Shown here: one piece after another, positions 24,763 through 34,110 of the stretch
Position numbering within the stretch: position 1 is the first letter of the stretch
How the letters are laid out: the number at the start of each line of letters is the position of its first letter
Source of the DNA: Nitrososphaeria archaeon
GTDB lineage: Archaea > Thermoproteota > Nitrososphaeria > Nitrososphaerales > JACAEJ01
Reading direction: 5' to 3'
Assembly: GCA_029775925.1 (NCBI GenBank)
Contig: JARVKB010000034.1
Span: 1 to 39,173 of the forward strand
Length of the DNA: 39,173 bases
Translations under genes and position numbers: made by a program
The notes under the pieces: generated by a model
Databases searched by the model: none
Told to the model about the DNA's origin: nothing
Seen by the model: the letters and a program-made list of their open reading frames with translations, nothing else

Positions 24763-25518
24763 TTGTTACCAGAAATAAAGATTATAGGCATAGAAGGGAT
24801 CCCTGAAGTCAAGATTGGTAGCGACATAGCTAGTTTAATCGCTAATTCAATTAAAAAGCAAGGTATTAAGATTTTGAATAATGACATAATAGTTGTAACA
24901 CATAAAATAGTCTCTAAAGCTGAAGGGAGGATTGTTGATTTAAAGAAGATAAAACCATCAGATTTTGCTTTGAAGATAAGTAAACGTAGAAAAAAGGACC
25001 CTAGAATGGTGGAAGTAATTCTTCGTGAAGCAAAAAGAATAGTCAGGATGGATAGAGGGATGATAATAGCAGAGACGAGACATGGTTTTGTATGCGCCAA
25101 TGCTGGTGTTGATAAATCTAATGTAAAAGGCGAAGACATGGTTTCTTTATTGCCTATAAATCCCGATAGATCTGCCCAGCTCATTAAAGATGGAATAAAA
25201 AGAAAATTAAATGTCGATGTAGCTGTGATAATATCCGATACATTTGGCAGACCTTGGAGAGAGGGGCAAACAAATGTGGCAATAGGAGTTGCAGGTCTAG
25301 AACCAATATTAGATTATAGAGGTAAAAAGGACAATCATGGTTATACACTTAAAGCGACTGCTATAGCCGTAGCTGATGAATTAGCATCAGCAGCAGAGCT
25401 CGTTATGGGGAAATTAAAAAAGATACCTATCGCGATAATAAGAGGTTATAAATATAATGAAGGAAAAGGTTCTATCAAATCCCTTATTAGACCTCGTTTA
25501 AAAGATCTATTTAGCTAA
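24763..25518 (+). CDS. cofE: Coenzyme F420:L-glutamate ligase CofE
   Basis: Adds one or more glutamates by gamma linkage to F420-0 using GTP. The 251 residues show the family pattern: NDIIVVTHKIVSKAEGR, the ETRHGFVCANAGVDKSN segment, SDTFGRPWREGQTNVAIG and ELASAAELVMGK near the end. Start is TTG 24763. Unlike actinobacterial FbiB, it has no fused nitroreductase domain; a separate nitroreductase gene lies 1.8 kb away in the cofDC operon. CofE is convergent with cofC across a 124-bp gap that holds no gene. Confidence 0.95.
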   Translation: MLPEIKIIGIEGIPEVKIGSDIASLIANSIKKQGIKILNNDIIVVTHKIVSKAEGRIVDLKKIKPSDFALKISKRRKKDPRMVEVILREAKRIVRMDRGMIIAETRHGFVCANAGVDKSNVKGEDMVSLLPINPDRSAQLIKDGIKRKLNVDVAVIISDTFGRPWREGQTNVAIGVAGLEPILDYRGKKDNHGYTLKATAIAVADELASAAELVMGKLKKIPIAIIRGYKYNEGKGSIKSLIRPRLKDLFS

Positions 25519-25642
25519 ATAAAGATGAGGTTAGACAAGCATATTAGGTTATGTTATGCTATCGCCTTCCAAATCTATGTAGACTATAATTGGCCCTCGA
25601 AGTTTCAGATCTAAACTATAAATTTGAATGCTCAGCTAATTT

Positions 25643-26329
25643 TTATTTACTCAAAAGAGGTTTATGAATTTTTAAGTATTCATTAATCCGATTTATAAGG
25701 TTTGATTTCATTATATAATCATAAGTTTCTGTAAACTTTCCAAGCTTTAAAAAATTAATTAAATCATTCGGTGTATCTATGTCGAGTGCAATTCTTGGAG
25801 ATCTATAAATTATATATTGAATTTTATTAGCAATCGCTTCATTTATATGATTTTTAAAGCTATTTATTCCAAACTTTGGCTTAATTATATCAGGAGGACT
25901 TATAAGAAGTGCGTTTGTACCCTTTTCATCCATGGATGGCGATATAACTATAGATTTTGGAAGAAAGCTTTGCCTTATTATGGCATCTATATCATCACTC
26001 TTTACAAGAGGAATGTCTATTGGTAAAACAAGCATCGATTTAGCGCCATCGTTTGAACAAAATCTTGCCATTTTCTCGACAGCTGAATTCAAACCTCTCG
26101 ATTCTTCCTCATCTAGAGCTATTGCACCCATAGCTTCTACCAATTTTAGTACGCTTTTATCACAACTTATGATGACTATTCTCTCAACATATTTTGACAT
26201 ACTTACTGCTTTTAGAACATCTTTTAGCATTGCGATACAAAGTAAACTTCGCTCCTCAGGTCTTAATACTACCTCGAGTCTTCTCTTAGCATCTTTCAGG
26301 TCTTTTATAGGAATTACTACAAAAGCCAT
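25643..26329 (-). CDS. cofC: 2-phospho-L-lactate/PEP guanylyltransferase CofC
   Basis: Activates phospholactate or phosphoenolpyruvate with GTP as the side-chain donor for F420. The 228 residues fit the CofC nucleotidyltransferase fold: VVIPIKDLKDAKRRL, DEEESRGLNSAVEKM, LVLPIDIPLVKSDDID with metal-binding Asp, and LDIDTPNDLINFL. ATG 26329 starts 2 nt after the cofD stop, so it is the last gene of nitroreductase-cofD-cofC. Preference between lactate, PEP and 3-phosphoglycerate forms cannot be read with confidence, but the nitroreductase suggests PEP. Confidence 0.93.
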   Translation of the reverse strand: MAFVVIPIKDLKDAKRRLEVVLRPEERSLLCIAMLKDVLKAVSMSKYVERIVIISCDKSVLKLVEAMGAIALDEEESRGLNSAVEKMARFCSNDGAKSMLVLPIDIPLVKSDDIDAIIRQSFLPKSIVISPSMDEKGTNALLISPPDIIKPKFGINSFKNHINEAIANKIQYIIYRSPRIALDIDTPNDLINFLKLGKFTETYDYIMKSNLINRINEYLKIHKPLLSK

Positions 26330-26331
26330 TT

Positions 26332-27279
26332 TTATATTCCCATTATACTTAGTGCAGTCTTAGCTAATCTCATCTTCTCTTTTAAGTCTTTCATTATAGT
26401 GTTTGTAATAAAAACCTTTATTCCTAAACGCTCTATCTTCTCCCCAAGATTTGCATCTAAATTATCTATAATAAATACATCTAAAAAGTCTTCATATAAT
26501 TTTGCTACACCGTAAGCAGAAACATCTTCTTTTTTAATTTTAAGCTGTGCTGCTAAACTATTCATTAGCTTATCTGCTGGACCTTTTACTGTTGCACCTG
26601 CTATTAAAGGGCTTATCCCTACTATCTTAGCTTTTGTTTCTTTTAAGCTCTCTCTAACACCTGGAATGGAAAGAATCGTTCCTATGCTAACTATTGGATT
26701 GCTCGGGCAGATTATTACTCCTCTAGCTTTCATTATAGAGTCGATTACCCCTGGAGCTGGTCTTGCATTTTCTATGTTTTTGAAAATTACCTCAAGAACC
26801 TTGTCCTGAGCTTTTCTCTTTATTAAATATTCTTGGAAGTGCATAACACCTTTATCTGTCACTATCATAGTTTCAACTTTATCATCAGTCATAGGTATGA
26901 TTTTGGCCTTTACACCTAAAGCAGTACGCTCTTTATCTATTACGTCTGAGAGTTTCAGTCCTTTTTTTAAAAGGTTAGTTCTATATATATGGGTCGCAAG
27001 GTCTCTATCACCAAGCATGAACCATGTATCATAACCATATCTTCGGAGAGCTTCTAAGCAATTAAAAGTATCTCCTTTTATGCCCCAACCTTTTTCATTG
27101 TCAACTATTCCTGCTAATGTGTAGATTACTATGTCTACATCAGGAGATATATGCAAACCGTAGAGCTCTATATCATCTCCGGTATTCACAATAACCGATA
27201 TTTCCTCATCATCGACTACTCTAGCGAGCCCCTCAAGAAATTTTGCTGCTCCAACTCCTCCTGCTAATGCTGTTATCAA
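26332..27279 (-). CDS. cofD: LPPG:FO 2-phospho-L-lactate transferase CofD
   Basis: Transfers the phospholactyl or enolpyruvyl group onto FO to give F420-0 or dehydro-F420-0. Landmarks in the 315 residues: ALAGGVGAAKFLEGLARV, VNTGDDIELYGLHISPDVDIVIYTLAG, GWGIKGDTF, WFMLGDRDLATHIYR and ICPSNPIVSIGTIL. The start codon is TTG, 4 nt after the nitroreductase stop. It is in the middle of the three-gene F420 operon. Confidence 0.96.
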   Translation of the reverse strand: MITALAGGVGAAKFLEGLARVVDDEEISVIVNTGDDIELYGLHISPDVDIVIYTLAGIVDNEKGWGIKGDTFNCLEALRRYGYDTWFMLGDRDLATHIYRTNLLKKGLKLSDVIDKERTALGVKAKIIPMTDDKVETMIVTDKGVMHFQEYLIKRKAQDKVLEVIFKNIENARPAPGVIDSIMKARGVIICPSNPIVSIGTILSIPGVRESLKETKAKIVGISPLIAGATVKGPADKLMNSLAAQLKIKKEDVSAYGVAKLYEDFLDVFIIDNLDANLGEKIERLGIKVFITNTIMKDLKEKMRLAKTALSIMGI

Positions 27280-27283
27280 TTCT

Positions 27284-27904
27284 TTAACGCCATTTGTTGT
27301 AGCTGATTACACTCTTTAAGGGTTTTCTTGATGGCATTTTCGGGTGCTCTAAAGGATAACCTATCTCTATTAGAGCTTGCGGCTCAAATTTATCCGGAAT
27401 CTTTAAAACTTTTCTTACAGCATCAATACAGAATAAAGGTGCACATCTCCAACAAGCACCCAATCCTTTTGCATGAATTGCCAATAAGAGGTTCTGTATA
27501 GCAGCTGAGATAGATTGAACAGCCATTAGATATTCAGCATTTTTTCTTCTTTCATCTGGATACTTATCCATATCTTCCATTGTAAGGCATGGTACGACTA
27601 ATATTGAAGAGTTTATGATCCTCTGTTTTGATGCTTCTGTTAACCTTTTGATTTCATCTTTTGATAAACCGTCCTTTGATAAATCCTCTTGCCAAACCTG
27701 AGCCATAGAATCAGCGAGTTCAACTTTGACTTTATCATCATCTATTATTATGAAGTGCCAAGGCTGGGCGTTATGGGCTGATGGGGCGCTTATCGCTACG
27801 TTAAGAATTTCTTCTATAATATCCCTTGGTATAAATTCTGACTTCAGCTTTCTTATGCTTCTTCTCGATTTAATAAAATTTAAGAAATCATAATGCTCAA
27901 CCAT
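27284..27904 (-). CDS. Nitroreductase, FbiB-C-like (probable dehydro-F420 reductase)
   Basis: FMN-binding nitroreductase fold protein of 206 residues. The N-terminal FMN segment is SRRSIRKLKSEFIP, followed by SAPSAHNAQPWHFIIID and a later GLGACWRCAPLF segment. It is first in a tight operon with cofD and cofC. In mycobacteria the C-terminal nitroreductase half of FbiB reduces dehydro-F420-0, formed from PEP, to F420-0. By position and resemblance this stand-alone protein may do that job. The family assignment is firm; the role is inferred. The upstream gap to aspS is short and carries divergent AT-rich promoter sequence. Confidence 0.8.
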   Translation of the reverse strand: MVEHYDFLNFIKSRRSIRKLKSEFIPRDIIEEILNVAISAPSAHNAQPWHFIIIDDDKVKVELADSMAQVWQEDLSKDGLSKDEIKRLTEASKQRIINSSILVVPCLTMEDMDKYPDERRKNAEYLMAVQSISAAIQNLLLAIHAKGLGACWRCAPLFCIDAVRKVLKIPDKFEPQALIEIGYPLEHPKMPSRKPLKSVISYNKWR

Positions 27905-27983
27905 AGCTTTTTGACCAAAATTCTATTTAACATAAGAAAATATAAAGGAAACCATATTACCATCGGGTAATAAGACTTTGACA

Positions 27984-29306
27984 ATGAGAAAGATCGATGA
28001 ATTAAATGATTGGAGAAGGACTCATTACTCTGTAGAAATCAAACCAGAATTAGAAGGTAAAAAGGTTACAATCTTTGGTTGGTTGTCAAGCATACGTGAG
28101 CAAGGCGGCATAGTCTTCTTAATTCTTAATGATAAAGAAGGTATGGTTCAGATCACAGTGCATAAAGATAAATCTTCTAAATCAATTTTGGAGAAGTTAA
28201 AGATTCTTAGCGAACACTCAAGTATAGGTGTTAAAGGGATAGTCAAGAGCATTAATAAGGCCCCTCATGGAGCTGAGATAATTCCTGAAGAAATTAAAAT
28301 TCTAAGCATAGCTAAACGCCAACCTCCCTTTAGCCTTTTTGGAGGAAAGATGCCAACTATTGATAAACGCCTTGATATCCGAGTTATAGATTTAAGAAGA
28401 CCAAAAGCTCAAGCTATATTCAAAATAAGGCATACAGTATTAAAAGCGATAAGAGATTTTCTAATAGGTAAAAGATACATGGAGGTGAGCACTCCTAAGA
28501 TAATTGCTACAGCAACAGAAGGAGGAGCTGCATTATTCCCTTTATTGTATTATGATAAAGAGGCTTTTTTGGCCCAAAGTCCTCAACTTTACAAAGAGCA
28601 GCTAGTAATGCCTTTTGAGAAGGTATTTGAAATAGGGCCAATCTTTAGGGCTGAAGAATCCCGTACGTTAAGACATTTAAGTGAAATTATATCCGTAGAC
28701 GTTGAAGAAGCTTTCGTTTCTTATAAAGATACGATGAATCTTATTGAGCAAATGATAAGCCATGTTGTAAAAACGATAAACGATGAATGCAGTAAAGAAA
28801 TGGAATTGTTAAAGCAAAAAATTAAAATTCCTAAATCTCCATTCAAGCGCCTTACCTATGATGAAATTCTTAAAATTTTAGAAAAAGAGGGTATAATAAT
28901 GAATTGGGGTGAAGATTTATCCACTCAAACCATTAAAATTTTAGGAGAAATCTTACCTGAATTTTATTTCATAATAGATTGGCCTACTGCCATAAAACCT
29001 TTTTACATAAAACCGAGAGACGATAAGAAAGATATTTGTGAATCTTTTGATCTCATGCATAGTTCTATTGAATTAGCATCAGGAGGTTCAAGGATAAGCT
29101 CAAAAAGATTGTTAATAAAAAGATTAAAGGAGCAAGGTCTGAAGCCAAAACTTTTTGAATATCATCTAAGAATATTTGATTATGGAATGCCGCCTCACGC
29201 AGGATTCGGATTGGGATTAGAAAGGTTGATGATGGTATTAACAGGACAAGAAAACATAAGAGAGGTTTCAATTTTCCCAAGAGATCGGTTCAGACTGACA
29301 CCTTAA
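27984..29306 (+). CDS. aspS: Aspartyl-tRNA synthetase (archaeal type)
   Basis: Class II synthetase of 440 residues with an N-terminal OB fold that binds the anticodon (KVTIFGWLSSIREQGG) and a catalytic domain. Motif 2 is VFEIGPIFRAEESRTLRHLSE, motif 3 is GFGLGLERLMMVL, and AQSPQLYKEQL is the aspartate-binding segment. Start ATG 27984 is chosen over TTG 27978. GatCAB lies 1.5 kb downstream, so a non-discriminating enzyme that charges both tRNA-Asp and tRNA-Asn is possible; the deciding residues need an alignment. It ends 20 nt from the convergent glycosyltransferase. Confidence 0.92.
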   Translation: MRKIDELNDWRRTHYSVEIKPELEGKKVTIFGWLSSIREQGGIVFLILNDKEGMVQITVHKDKSSKSILEKLKILSEHSSIGVKGIVKSINKAPHGAEIIPEEIKILSIAKRQPPFSLFGGKMPTIDKRLDIRVIDLRRPKAQAIFKIRHTVLKAIRDFLIGKRYMEVSTPKIIATATEGGAALFPLLYYDKEAFLAQSPQLYKEQLVMPFEKVFEIGPIFRAEESRTLRHLSEIISVDVEEAFVSYKDTMNLIEQMISHVVKTINDECSKEMELLKQKIKIPKSPFKRLTYDEILKILEKEGIIMNWGEDLSTQTIKILGEILPEFYFIIDWPTAIKPFYIKPRDDKKDICESFDLMHSSIELASGGSRISSKRLLIKRLKEQGLKPKLFEYHLRIFDYGMPPHAGFGLGLERLMMVLTGQENIREVSIFPRDRFRLTP

Positions 29307-29326
29307 TTTTCGTGATTTTTTGATTT

Positions 29327-30469
29327 TCATCTGATCATCTTTTCATAAACTGTTAAGAGTTTATTAATACATTTGTCTATAGAATACTCGAGAGCAGTCT
29401 TCCTAGCATTTTTACCCATTATAGATCTCTCGTTTATTGTCTTTACTATCTTTTCAGCACAATCATCAGGATCATCAGGATTGAATAAGTAGCCATTATA
29501 TCCATTTTTTACTATCTCTTTTATAGCTAGAAAATCTGCACCAACCACAGGCTTACCACATGCCATAGCTTCAAGAGCTGTTAAGCCTTGGGTTTCAAAC
29601 TTAGATGGGAAGACAAATACGTCCGAAGCTGCATAGTAACTCGCTATTTTTTCTTCTTCAATATAGCCTTGAATTATGAAGCTATCTTTAACATTATTTT
29701 TGATTACCATATTCTCATAATATTTTTTAGCTGGTCCTACGCCAGCTATCATAAATTTACAGTTAGGTAATTTTTTGAGCACTTTAGGAGCTGCTCTTAT
29801 AAGAACATCAAGGTTTTTCTCCTTTACAATCCTACCAAGATAAAGCACTAAATACTCATCTTCCACTCCAAGCAATTTTCTAATAAGCCCGCCATTTACT
29901 TGAGGATTGAACTTATTTACATCAATACCAGTTGGGATTACGTGTATTTCTTTCTTCAATCCATGGCTGATTAAAATACTCTTAATTATATTGCTAGGAA
30001 CGATGACTGCATTTGAATGTTTTAAATAAAAAATTATGTAATCCCAAGCTATTTTTTTAATCAATCCTTTCATTCTATCACTTTTAGTTACATAATGAAC
30101 AGCTTCTGGAATCAAAGTGTGGAAAGTAGTGAGAACGGGTAAATTTAAAGACATAGCAATCCAAATAGCAACCCAGCCTGTAGTGGCTATACCATGAGAA
30201 TGGATAAGCTGAATTCCTAGTCTTTCGATTTTTCTTCTAGAGAAAAAGGGAAAGATGGCTATTTTATAATTAGGATAAGGCTTGAAAGGAATTGATGTAT
30301 AATAAAATACATGATCATCCAGATTTCTTTCTTTTGCTTGTCTCGAACCTGAACAAAAAATAAATACCTCATGACCTCTCTCTTCAAGAGCTTTACGTAG
30401 TGTAAGAATAGAGGTCACGACACCATCCCTATTCGGCAAGTAGGTATCTGAGAAGAATGCTATCTTCAT
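29327..30469 (-). CDS. GT4 family glycosyltransferase
   Basis: GT-B glycosyltransferase of family 4, 380 residues. The N-terminal domain opens KIAFFSDTYLPNRDGVV with acceptor-site SHGIATTG and TTFHTLIPE; the C-terminal donor domain has YLGRIVKEKNLDVLI and the E-x7-E signature FPSKFETQGLTALEAMACGKPVV. It resembles mannosyl or glucosyl transferases acting on lipids such as MGDG-type synthases. No signal peptide or membrane span is evident. The sugar and acceptor are unknown. ATG 30469 is taken; a TTG codon precedes it directly. Confidence 0.88.
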   Translation of the reverse strand: MKIAFFSDTYLPNRDGVVTSILTLRKALEERGHEVFIFCSGSRQAKERNLDDHVFYYTSIPFKPYPNYKIAIFPFFSRRKIERLGIQLIHSHGIATTGWVAIWIAMSLNLPVLTTFHTLIPEAVHYVTKSDRMKGLIKKIAWDYIIFYLKHSNAVIVPSNIIKSILISHGLKKEIHVIPTGIDVNKFNPQVNGGLIRKLLGVEDEYLVLYLGRIVKEKNLDVLIRAAPKVLKKLPNCKFMIAGVGPAKKYYENMVIKNNVKDSFIIQGYIEEEKIASYYAASDVFVFPSKFETQGLTALEAMACGKPVVGADFLAIKEIVKNGYNGYLFNPDDPDDCAEKIVKTINERSIMGKNARKTALEYSIDKCINKLLTVYEKMIR

Positions 30470-30814
30470 CAAAAAATTCCAAGGTGAAGAAACTTAATAA
30501 AACTATGCTTTAAAATGAATTTGTAGGTTTCCACTTATGGAGTATGGACTTTTATCACTTTCATTATCTATGCACAAATCGATCTTATTATCTTTTAAAA
30601 CCTTTCTCAATATTGTTTATGAATCCTTGCTAATCGCCTTTTAACGATAAGATTATAGAAAAGAAAAGATTAGAACTTCGATATATCTAAAATGCTCACT
30701 TTATACGAGTTTCAAATGTTAAACGGGTAAAGGAGAAAAAGGTCTTTTAGGATTGCTTATGATAAAAAGTTTAGAATTGTATAAATTCAAGTCAATATGA
30801 ACTTATTTTATTAA
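30470..30814. other. 345-bp intergenic region
   Basis: Lies between the divergent glycosyltransferase and gatC. I see no convincing gene. An ATG at 30537 opens 35 hydrophobic codons without a good ribosome-binding site, probably chance. The TATA box for gatC is at its right end. Confidence 0.5.
30780..30786 (+). promoter_or_regulatory. TATA box for gatCAB
   Basis: TATAAAT is centred about 35 bp before the gatC ATG, predicting a leader of roughly 10 nt. Confidence 0.45.
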
Positions 30815-30817
30815 TTG

Positions 30818-31129
30818 ATGAACGGTGATGATTTGATCAAAAGTAAGAAAAGAATTTCAAAGGAAGAAATAGAGAAGATTGCATGGTTAGCAAGGATTGA
30901 AATTTCTAAGAAGGAGCTAGAACTTTTCTCTAAGCAGCTAAATGATATCCTAGTTTACTTTTCAAAAATAGATGAAGTAAATACTGAAAGTATCCCTCCT
31001 TCTTATCATGTTTTAGATTTGGTTAACGTACTTAGGAAAGATGAAGCGAAGCCTTCATCTTTTGAGGAAATTTTACAAATTATACCTCAAACTAAGGGAA
31101 AATTTGTGAAAGCACCCAGGATGGTTTGA
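30818..31129 (+). CDS. gatC: Asp/Glu-tRNA amidotransferase subunit GatC
   Basis: Small bridging subunit of the GatCAB amidotransferase, which wraps around GatA and GatB. About 103 residues with the family segment KEEIEKIAWLARIEISKKELELFSKQLNDIL and the C-terminal LRKDEAKPS. ATG 30818 is chosen; TTG 30815 directly before it is the alternative. GatA starts 4 nt after the stop. Confidence 0.93.
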   Translation: MNGDDLIKSKKRISKEEIEKIAWLARIEISKKELELFSKQLNDILVYFSKIDEVNTESIPPSYHVLDLVNVLRKDEAKPSSFEEILQIIPQTKGKFVKAPRMV

Positions 31130-31133
31130 GCTT

Positions 31134-32600
31134 ATGTCCTACTGTGTAGAATTGTCAGCGTATGAAATCATTAAGAAAATAAAGGCTCAAGAATTAAAGG
31201 TAGTAGACTATATATCATATTTGTTTGAGAGAATCAAAAGAATTGAAAGAGAAATTCATGCTTATATAACCCTTACAGAAGATTCGGCTCTTAAAAAAGC
31301 TCAAGATATAGACAAGAAGATAGAAAGAGGAGAAAGAACGGGAAGATTATGTGGAGTTGGCATAGCCATAAAGGATAACATTTGTACAAAGGGAATTAGA
31401 ACAACATGCGCATCCCGCATGTTAGAAAATTTTATTCCACCTTATAATGCTACAGTTGTTAATTTAATAGAAGATGAAGATGGAATAATAATAGGCAAAA
31501 CCAATATGGACGAGTTTGCTATGGGCTCATCTACAGAACATAGCTACTTTGGTCCTACTCATAATCCTTGGGATTTAGAAAGAGTTCCAGGAGGCTCTTC
31601 TGGAGGGAGTGCAGCAGCAGTGATATCCTCCATGGCTACTTTAGCTTTAGGTTCGGATACGGGAGGCTCGATAAGATGTCCAGCCAGCTTTTGCTCAGCT
31701 GTAGGTCTTAAGCCTACATATGGTTTGGTAAGTAGGTTCGGATTGATAGCTTATGCAAACAGCTTAGAGCAGATAGGCCCTATAACTAAAGATGTTAGGG
31801 ATTGTGCACTTTTGCTTAGCTGTATAGCAGACCATGATCCATTAGATAGCACATCTGTAAATAAACCCAAAGAGGATTATACAAATTATCTTGTAGATGA
31901 TATTAAGAACATAAAATTAGGCATTATTAAAGAGCTTTTTGGCGAAGGTACTCAAGATTCGGTAGAAAAAGGGGTTTGGGACGCTATAAAAAAATTAGAA
32001 CAGCTTGGAGCCGATTATCAAGAAATTTCTCTTAAAAATCTTGATTATTCTCTTCCATCATATTATATAATAGCTATGTCAGAGGCAAGCTCGAATCTTG
32101 CCAGATACGATGGCCTCAGATATGGTTATAGAATTCCCAATAAATCTTATGACTGGAATGCTGTTTATTTAAAGAATAGAAGATTCGGTTTCGGTTTCGA
32201 AGTAAAAAGGAGAATAATACTTGGAACATTTGCTTTGTCTGCAGGTTATTATGATGAATATTATTTAAAGGCTCAAAAGATAAGAACTTTAATAAGGAGA
32301 GATTTTGAAACAGCATTTAAAAGATTCGATGTATTAATAGGACCTACCATGCCAGTACTCCCATTTAGAATAGGGGAGAAAGTTAACGATCCTTTAGAAA
32401 TGTATATGTGTGACATAGATGGAGTTCCGGCTAATTTAGCAGGAATACCTAGCATATCCATACCTTGTAGCTTCTCTAACGGTCTTCCCATAGGGCTCCA
32501 GATAATGGCACCTCCTTTTAGAGAGGATTTATTGATAAGAATTGGTTTCTCATTTCAGAAGAACTTTCCAATACTGAAGAAGTTGGGAGGCCATGAGTAA
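31134..32600 (+). CDS. gatA: Asp/Glu-tRNA amidotransferase subunit GatA
   Basis: Amidase that releases ammonia from glutamine (or asparagine) for transfer to Asp-tRNA-Asn or Glu-tRNA-Gln. All three members of the Ser-cis-Ser-Lys triad are visible: Lys80 in GIAIKDN, Ser155 in PGGSSGGS, and Ser179 in SDTGGSIRCPAS. The 488-residue length is normal. The ATG follows gatC after 4 nt; the stop overlaps gatB by 8 nt. In archaea, GatCAB generally makes Asn-tRNA, and GatDE makes Gln-tRNA, but the latter is not visible here. Confidence 0.96.
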   Translation: MSYCVELSAYEIIKKIKAQELKVVDYISYLFERIKRIEREIHAYITLTEDSALKKAQDIDKKIERGERTGRLCGVGIAIKDNICTKGIRTTCASRMLENFIPPYNATVVNLIEDEDGIIIGKTNMDEFAMGSSTEHSYFGPTHNPWDLERVPGGSSGGSAAAVISSMATLALGSDTGGSIRCPASFCSAVGLKPTYGLVSRFGLIAYANSLEQIGPITKDVRDCALLLSCIADHDPLDSTSVNKPKEDYTNYLVDDIKNIKLGIIKELFGEGTQDSVEKGVWDAIKKLEQLGADYQEISLKNLDYSLPSYYIIAMSEASSNLARYDGLRYGYRIPNKSYDWNAVYLKNRRFGFGFEVKRRIILGTFALSAGYYDEYYLKAQKIRTLIRRDFETAFKRFDVLIGPTMPVLPFRIGEKVNDPLEMYMCDIDGVPANLAGIPSISIPCSFSNGLPIGLQIMAPPFREDLLIRIGFSFQKNFPILKKLGGHE

Positions 32601-34047
32601 AATCAAATCATTAGAGATAAAAATTGGTTTAGAAGTTCATTGTCAATTAACGAACTTAAAGACAAAACTATTCTGTAGTTGCTCGTCAGATTACAGAGGA
32701 AAAGAGCCTAATACACTTATTTGCCCCATATGTATGGGCATGCCAGGGACTCTACCTGTATTGAACGAAAAAGCGTTAGAAGATGCAATAATGGTGGCCT
32801 TAGCACTAAACTCAAAAATATCTGAAAGAATGCTCTTCTTTAGAAAGAATTATTTTTATCCAGATATGCCAAAAAATTTTCAGATATCTCAGTACGATAA
32901 AGCTGGAGGAGTACCATTTGCTTTAGGAGGGTATATTCAGATAAATGGTAAAAAGGTTCGAATAAGGCGCATACAATTAGAAGAAGATCCTGGTAAGTTA
33001 AGCTATGATGGCACAATAGAGTCATCAAACCATACTTTAGTTGATTATAATAGAGCAGGAATCGCTCTAATAGAAATAGTTACAGAACCTGACATGGAAA
33101 CACCAAAAGAGGCAAGGCTATTCCTTGAAAAATTAAGATCCATTCTTGAGCACTTAAACGTTTCAGATGGTAGCCTCGAAGGTTCTATGAGATGTGATGC
33201 TAACATATCTCTAAAAGGAGGAAAAAGAGTTGAAGTTAAGAACATATCGTCCTTTAAAGAAGTCGAAAGAGCTTTAAACTTTGAAATTACAAGACAAAAG
33301 AATCTAGTTTTGAGAGGCATGGTAATAGGGCAGGAGACAAGACATTGGGATGAAACAAGAAGAATTACTGTTTCATTACGCATGAAGGAAGAAGAACAAG
33401 ATTATAGATACTTTCCCGAGCCAGACTTAGTTCCCATCATAATTCCAAGAGAAAGAATAAAAGAAATTGAGCAAAAGATGCCAGAGCTTCCCGATGAAAG
33501 AAGGAAACGTTTTATTGAGCAGTACAATTTATCGCCACAAAGTGCTGAGATCTTGACTCGTAGTAAAGCTATGGCTGATTTTTTTGAAGAAAGCGTTAAG
33601 ATTTATGGAAATCCAAAAGAGATTAGTAATTGGATGATAGGTGAGCTATCGTCTTATTTAAATGAGAAGAGCATAGAGATAGACGAATTAACGCTAACAT
33701 CAAAACAGCTTGTAGATTTGATAAAACTTATAGATGAAGGCGTTATAAGTAGGAAGATGGCTAAATCTGTGCTTCAGGATATGTTATTAACAGGAAAGAT
33801 GGCAGGCGATATTGTAAAGGAGAAAGGATTAGAAAAAATTCTCGATAAAGAGTATATAGGAAGTATCGTAGAAAAAATATTAAAGGAAAACCCTCAAGCA
33901 GTAAAGGATGCTATCTTTGATAAAAAAGCGATGAATTACCTTATGGGACAGTTAATGAAGAAAACTGAAGGTAAGATAGATCCCAAAATGGCTAGTGAAG
34001 TCTTAAGAAAAAGACTTTCAGAGCTTGCTAAATTTATCACTCCTTAA
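32593..34047 (+). CDS. gatB: Asp/Glu-tRNA amidotransferase subunit GatB
   Basis: Subunit that binds the misacylated tRNA and activates its side chain with ATP. The 484 residues show KIGLEVHCQL at the start, a zinc-type cysteine cluster (CSCSS and CPICMGMPG), FYPDMPKNFQISQYD, RIQLEEDPGKL and HTLVDYNRAGIALIEIVTEPD. The C-terminal third is a helical tail plus YqeY-like domain. It overlaps gatA by 8 nt. It is followed after a short promoter gap by the asparagine-synthase-like gene. Confidence 0.96.
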   Translation: MSKIKSLEIKIGLEVHCQLTNLKTKLFCSCSSDYRGKEPNTLICPICMGMPGTLPVLNEKALEDAIMVALALNSKISERMLFFRKNYFYPDMPKNFQISQYDKAGGVPFALGGYIQINGKKVRIRRIQLEEDPGKLSYDGTIESSNHTLVDYNRAGIALIEIVTEPDMETPKEARLFLEKLRSILEHLNVSDGSLEGSMRCDANISLKGGKRVEVKNISSFKEVERALNFEITRQKNLVLRGMVIGQETRHWDETRRITVSLRMKEEEQDYRYFPEPDLVPIIIPRERIKEIEQKMPELPDERRKRFIEQYNLSPQSAEILTRSKAMADFFEESVKIYGNPKEISNWMIGELSSYLNEKSIEIDELTLTSKQLVDLIKLIDEGVISRKMAKSVLQDMLLTGKMAGDIVKEKGLEKILDKEYIGSIVEKILKENPQAVKDAIFDKKAMNYLMGQLMKKTEGKIDPKMASEVLRKRLSELAKFITP

Positions 34048-34085
34048 CCAAATTAGTAAAAATTTCTATGAACATAAAGAATTTA

Positions 34086-34094
34086 TTTATAAAA
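34086..34094 (+). promoter_or_regulatory. TATA box of the asparagine-synthase-like gene
   Basis: TTTATAAAA lies only about 10 bp before ATG 34099, but about 21 bp before ATG 34111, supporting the latter with little or no leader. Confidence 0.4.
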
Positions 34095-34110
34095 TAAGAT
34101 GGTTGGACTT

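Noticed and set aside
30537-30644. 35-codon hydrophobic frame in the gatC upstream gap
   Set aside because: No ribosome-binding site or promoter at a suitable distance, and Leu/Ser/Ile richness is expected by chance in AT-rich DNA.
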